A stretch of DNA of 8,328 bases from Subdoligranulum variabile (GTDB lineage: Bacteria > Bacillota > Clostridia > Oscillospirales > Ruminococcaceae), in contig QAKI01000013.1 of assembly GCA_003343905.1 (NCBI GenBank), positions 1-8,328 of the forward strand, given 5' to 3'. Under the pieces are notes generated by a model, which was given only the letters and a program-made list of their open reading frames with translations, was not told where the DNA came from and did not search any database. The number at the start of each line of letters is the position of its first letter. Position 1 is the first letter of the stretch. Below, one piece after another: positions 5,144-8,328 of this stretch. Both the position numbers and the translations under genes were made by a program.

Positions 5144-6808
5144 ATGAAACTGAACGGTTCGCAGATCTTTGTGGAAGTCCTGGCGGAACAGGGCGTGGAT
5201 ACCATTTTCGGCTATCCCGGCGGCGCGGTGCTGAACCTGTACGATGAACTGTACAAAAACTCCGACCGCATCCGCCACATCCTGACCGCCCATGAGCAGG
5301 GCGCGGCCCACGCGGCCGACGGTTATGCCCGTGCCACCGGCCGCACCGGCGTGGTGCTGGCTACCAGCGGCCCCGGCGCCACCAATCTGGTCACCGGTAT
5401 CGCTACCGCCTACATGGACAGCGTGCCCATGGTCGCCTTCACCGGCAACGTGGCGACCTCGTTGCTGGGGCGGGACAGCTTTCAGGAAGCCTATATCGAG
5501 GGCATGACCATGCCCATCACCAAGCATAACTACACGGTCCGCCGGGTGGAGGACCTGGCCGATACCATGCGCGCAGCTTTCCGCATCGCGCAGAGCGGCC
5601 GCAAAGGCCCCGTGCTGGTGGACATCCCCAAGGATGTCACCGCCAACGTCTGCGAATTCACCCCCCAGCCGCCCGAACCGGTGCGCACCGTCACCCGGTA
5701 TGACGAGGACGGCGTCCGGCAGGCCGCCGCCATGATCGACGCGGCCCGCAAGCCGCTGGTGGTGTTTGGCGGCGGCGTGCGTGGCGCGGCGGGCTGCCAG
5801 CCCCTGCGGGACCTGCTGGCGAAGGCAGGCATCCCCGCCACCTACACGCTGATGGCCGCCGGGGTGCTGGCCTACGGCGAACCCATGAACCTGGGCCTGC
5901 TGGGCATGCACGGCTGCTACGCCGCCAACCGGGCGGTGGACGAGGCCGACCTGCTCATCGCCATCGGCACCCGCTTCTCGGACCGGGTGGCGCTCAACCC
6001 CGGCACCTTTGCCCGCAACGCCAAACGCATCCAGATCGACATCGACCCCAGCGAGATGGGCAAGAACGTCCCGGTGGATCTGGCGCTGGTGGGGGACGCG
6101 GCCTACGTCCTGCAGGCCATCCTGCCCCATGTGCAGCCCGCTGAACACCCCGAATGGATGGCCCAGATCCGCGAATGGCAGAAAAACGACTACAAGCCGG
6201 TGGACAGCGATACCGAGCTGAAACCCCACCAGATGATCGACGAGATCTGCCGCCAGGCCGGGCCGGACGCGGTGTACGTCACCGACGTGGGCCAGCACCA
6301 GATGTGGGCGGCCCAATACCTGCACCATGTAAAGAGCCGCGGCTTCCTGACCAGCGGCGGGCTGGGCACCATGGGCTTCGGCTACGGCGCAGCCATCGGC
6401 GCGCAGGTGGGGCTGGGGCCGGGGGCACGGGTCATCATGCTCACGGGCGACGGCAGCTTCCACATGAATCTGAACGAGGGCTGCACCGCCGTCAGCTACG
6501 GCCTGCCCATCGTCACCGTGATCTTCAACAATCAGGTGCTGGGCATGGTCCGCCAGTGGCAGAGCGCCTTCTACGGCAAGCGGTACTCCAACACCGACCC
6601 CCACCGCCGCACCGACTTCGCCAAAGTGGCCGAAGGATTCGGCGCAAAGGGCTACCGCTGCACGACCCCCGCCGAGTTCAGGGCCGCGCTGGCCGACGCC
6701 CTCCAACAGAAAGGCCCCTCGTGGATCGACTGCCGCATCGGCAAGGATGAAAAGGTGCTGCCCATGATCCCGGGCGGCGGCGACATCCACGACATCATCA
6801 TGGAATAA
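5144..6808 (+). CDS. ilvB: acetolactate synthase large (catalytic) subunit
   Basis: The 554-residue thiamine-diphosphate enzyme condenses two pyruvates to 2-acetolactate, or pyruvate with 2-oxobutanoate to 2-aceto-2-hydroxybutanoate. The catalytic glutamate is Glu51 in TAHEQGAAHAADGYAR, within the N-terminal pyrimidine-binding domain. A central FAD-type domain carries the segment FGGGVRGA and AIGTRFSDR. The C-terminal pyrophosphate domain has the cofactor motif from GDGS (435-438) to NN (462-463), then LGMVRQWQ. The C-terminus is short (PMIPGGGDIHDIIME). Its length is normal for the family. I place the start at the ATG at 5144: AGGAGG (5129-5134) lies 9 nt upstream and MKLNGSQIFVEVL is the family N-terminus; a TTG at 5111 would lie upstream of that ribosome-binding site. 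It is the first gene of the T-box operon, 13 nt ahead of ilvN. The distance from the T-box terminator is unusually long because a repeat lies between. Confidence 0.97.
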   Translation: MKLNGSQIFVEVLAEQGVDTIFGYPGGAVLNLYDELYKNSDRIRHILTAHEQGAAHAADGYARATGRTGVVLATSGPGATNLVTGIATAYMDSVPMVAFTGNVATSLLGRDSFQEAYIEGMTMPITKHNYTVRRVEDLADTMRAAFRIAQSGRKGPVLVDIPKDVTANVCEFTPQPPEPVRTVTRYDEDGVRQAAAMIDAARKPLVVFGGGVRGAAGCQPLRDLLAKAGIPATYTLMAAGVLAYGEPMNLGLLGMHGCYAANRAVDEADLLIAIGTRFSDRVALNPGTFARNAKRIQIDIDPSEMGKNVPVDLALVGDAAYVLQAILPHVQPAEHPEWMAQIREWQKNDYKPVDSDTELKPHQMIDEICRQAGPDAVYVTDVGQHQMWAAQYLHHVKSRGFLTSGGLGTMGFGYGAAIGAQVGLGPGARVIMLTGDGSFHMNLNEGCTAVSYGLPIVTVIFNNQVLGMVRQWQSAFYGKRYSNTDPHRRTDFAKVAEGFGAKGYRCTTPAEFRAALADALQQKGPSWIDCRIGKDEKVLPMIPGGGDIHDIIME

Positions 6809-6821
6809 AGGAGGTCACGCC

Positions 6822-7406
6822 ATGCCTACCGTCAAAAGACCCGCCGCGGACGAGCGCCGCGTCATCAGCATCCTGGTGGATAACCAGAGCGGCGTTCTGG
6901 CCCGGGTGTCCAGCCTGTTCAACCGCCGCGGCTTTAACATCGACAGCCTGACGGTCTCCGCCACCAACGACCCCGCCATCAGCCGCATCACCGTCACCAC
7001 CCACGGCGACGAGAACGCTCTCACCCAACTGCTTTTGCAGACCGGCCGGCTCGAAGTCACCCGCCAGATCTTTGAACTGGACCAGGATCACAGCCTGCAG
7101 CGGGAACTGCTGCTGCTGAAGGTGGCCGCCGACGTGCACAACCGTGCCGAACTGCGGGAGATCGCCAGCATCTATAAATCCAAGATCATCGACCTCTCGC
7201 CCGACAGCATGGTGTTTGAGCTGACCGGCAAGCCCAGCAAGATCGACGCCTTCTTGCTGATGTTCCGGGACTACAACATTCTGGAAATGTGCCGCACCGG
7301 CGTCACCGCTCTGGAACGGGGCGGTATGCACCCCCATATGCAGAAGCCCCAGCAGGAAGTCAGCGGCATCCAGTACCCGGTGTTCGGGCCGGGCGCCCAG
7401 ACCTGA
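6822..7406 (+). CDS. ilvN: acetolactate synthase small (regulatory) subunit
   Basis: The 194-residue protein is the regulatory partner of IlvB; the family raises activity and confers feedback inhibition, usually by valine. An ACT domain spans about residues 13-85, with the effector-site signature DNQSGVLARVSSLFNRRGFN (Asn21 and Gly24 match the residues at the valine site of E. coli IlvH). The second domain is at about 93-165, and contains KSKIIDLSPDSMVFELTGKP. It is therefore a long IlvH-type subunit, not the short, roughly 96-residue E. coli IlvN type. The tail from about 166 on (GGMHPHMQKPQ...) is Pro, Gln and His rich and looks disordered, and makes the protein some 20-30 residues longer than common homologues. 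AAAGGAGGT (6807-6815) overlaps the ilvB stop codon and lies 6 nt before the ATG, which suggests coupled translation with ilvB. The symbol ilvH would be equally apt. Confidence 0.95.
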   Translation: MPTVKRPAADERRVISILVDNQSGVLARVSSLFNRRGFNIDSLTVSATNDPAISRITVTTHGDENALTQLLLQTGRLEVTRQIFELDQDHSLQRELLLLKVAADVHNRAELREIASIYKSKIIDLSPDSMVFELTGKPSKIDAFLLMFRDYNILEMCRTGVTALERGGMHPHMQKPQQEVSGIQYPVFGPGAQT

Positions 7407-7485
7407 ACCGATTCCCCGCCTGACCGGCGCTGAATATACGAACTGTAAAAAACACAAAAATCATTACAAAAAGGAGCAATGTATC

Positions 7486-8328
<843 letters not shown>

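Noticed and set aside
5075..6790. Long open frames antisense to known genes (5075-6790 minus, 1581-2936 minus, 3110-4414 plus, 529-1446 plus)
   Set aside because: Each mirrors a well-supported gene, is rich in Gly, Ala, Val, His and Asp, and has no recognisable domain. GC-rich codon use leaves few stops on the opposite strand.

Overview
The window is GC-rich DNA with strong Shine-Dalgarno sites, sigma-A type promoters and a T-box riboswitch in front of a branched-chain amino acid operon. This points to a Gram-positive Firmicute, most likely a GC-rich gut clostridium of the Oscillospiraceae (Faecalibacterium, Gemmiger or Subdoligranulum type). The placement is inferred from gene families and base composition; no search was run.

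Left arm (1-1480, minus strand): a two-gene uronate-catabolism operon reads leftwards. It holds kduI (5-dehydro-4-deoxy-D-glucuronate isomerase) and then kduD, a short-chain dehydrogenase cut by the window edge. Together they convert unsaturated uronates from pectin or glycosaminoglycans to 2-keto-3-deoxygluconate. The operon has its own promoter (TTGCCA-17-TATAAT) and a GC hairpin in its leader. Divergent from it, ilvA (threonine ammonia-lyase with a C-terminal ACT domain) has its own promoter (TTTACA-17-TATAAT) and a 94-nt leader in which mutually exclusive hairpins can be drawn.

Middle (2893-4482): after ilvA comes an intergenic repeat, then a minus-strand AAA+ ATPase of the DUF815 type that converges on ilvA. 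Its promoter lies back to back with the promoter of the T-box leader.

Right arm (4454-8328, plus strand): a complete T-box riboswitch is visible: promoter, Stem I with a CUG (Leu) specifier, Stem III, antiterminator and intrinsic terminator. It controls ilvB and ilvN (acetolactate synthase large and small subunits) and ilvC (ketol-acid reductoisomerase, cut by the window edge). IlvA makes 2-oxobutanoate, which IlvBN and IlvC use on the isoleucine branch; the same enzymes use pyruvate for valine and leucine. Leucine shortage would therefore raise IlvBNC, while IlvA is under a separate switch.

The most unusual item is a roughly 250-300 bp intergenic repeat present twice, after ilvA and between the T-box terminator and ilvB. 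Its conserved 3' part folds into a long hairpin. The mismatches seen on the plus strand become G-U wobbles on the minus strand, and one base pair changes in compensated fashion between copies. This suggests a dispersed structured element, not a pair of genes. I found no tRNA, rRNA, CRISPR array or insertion-sequence gene.
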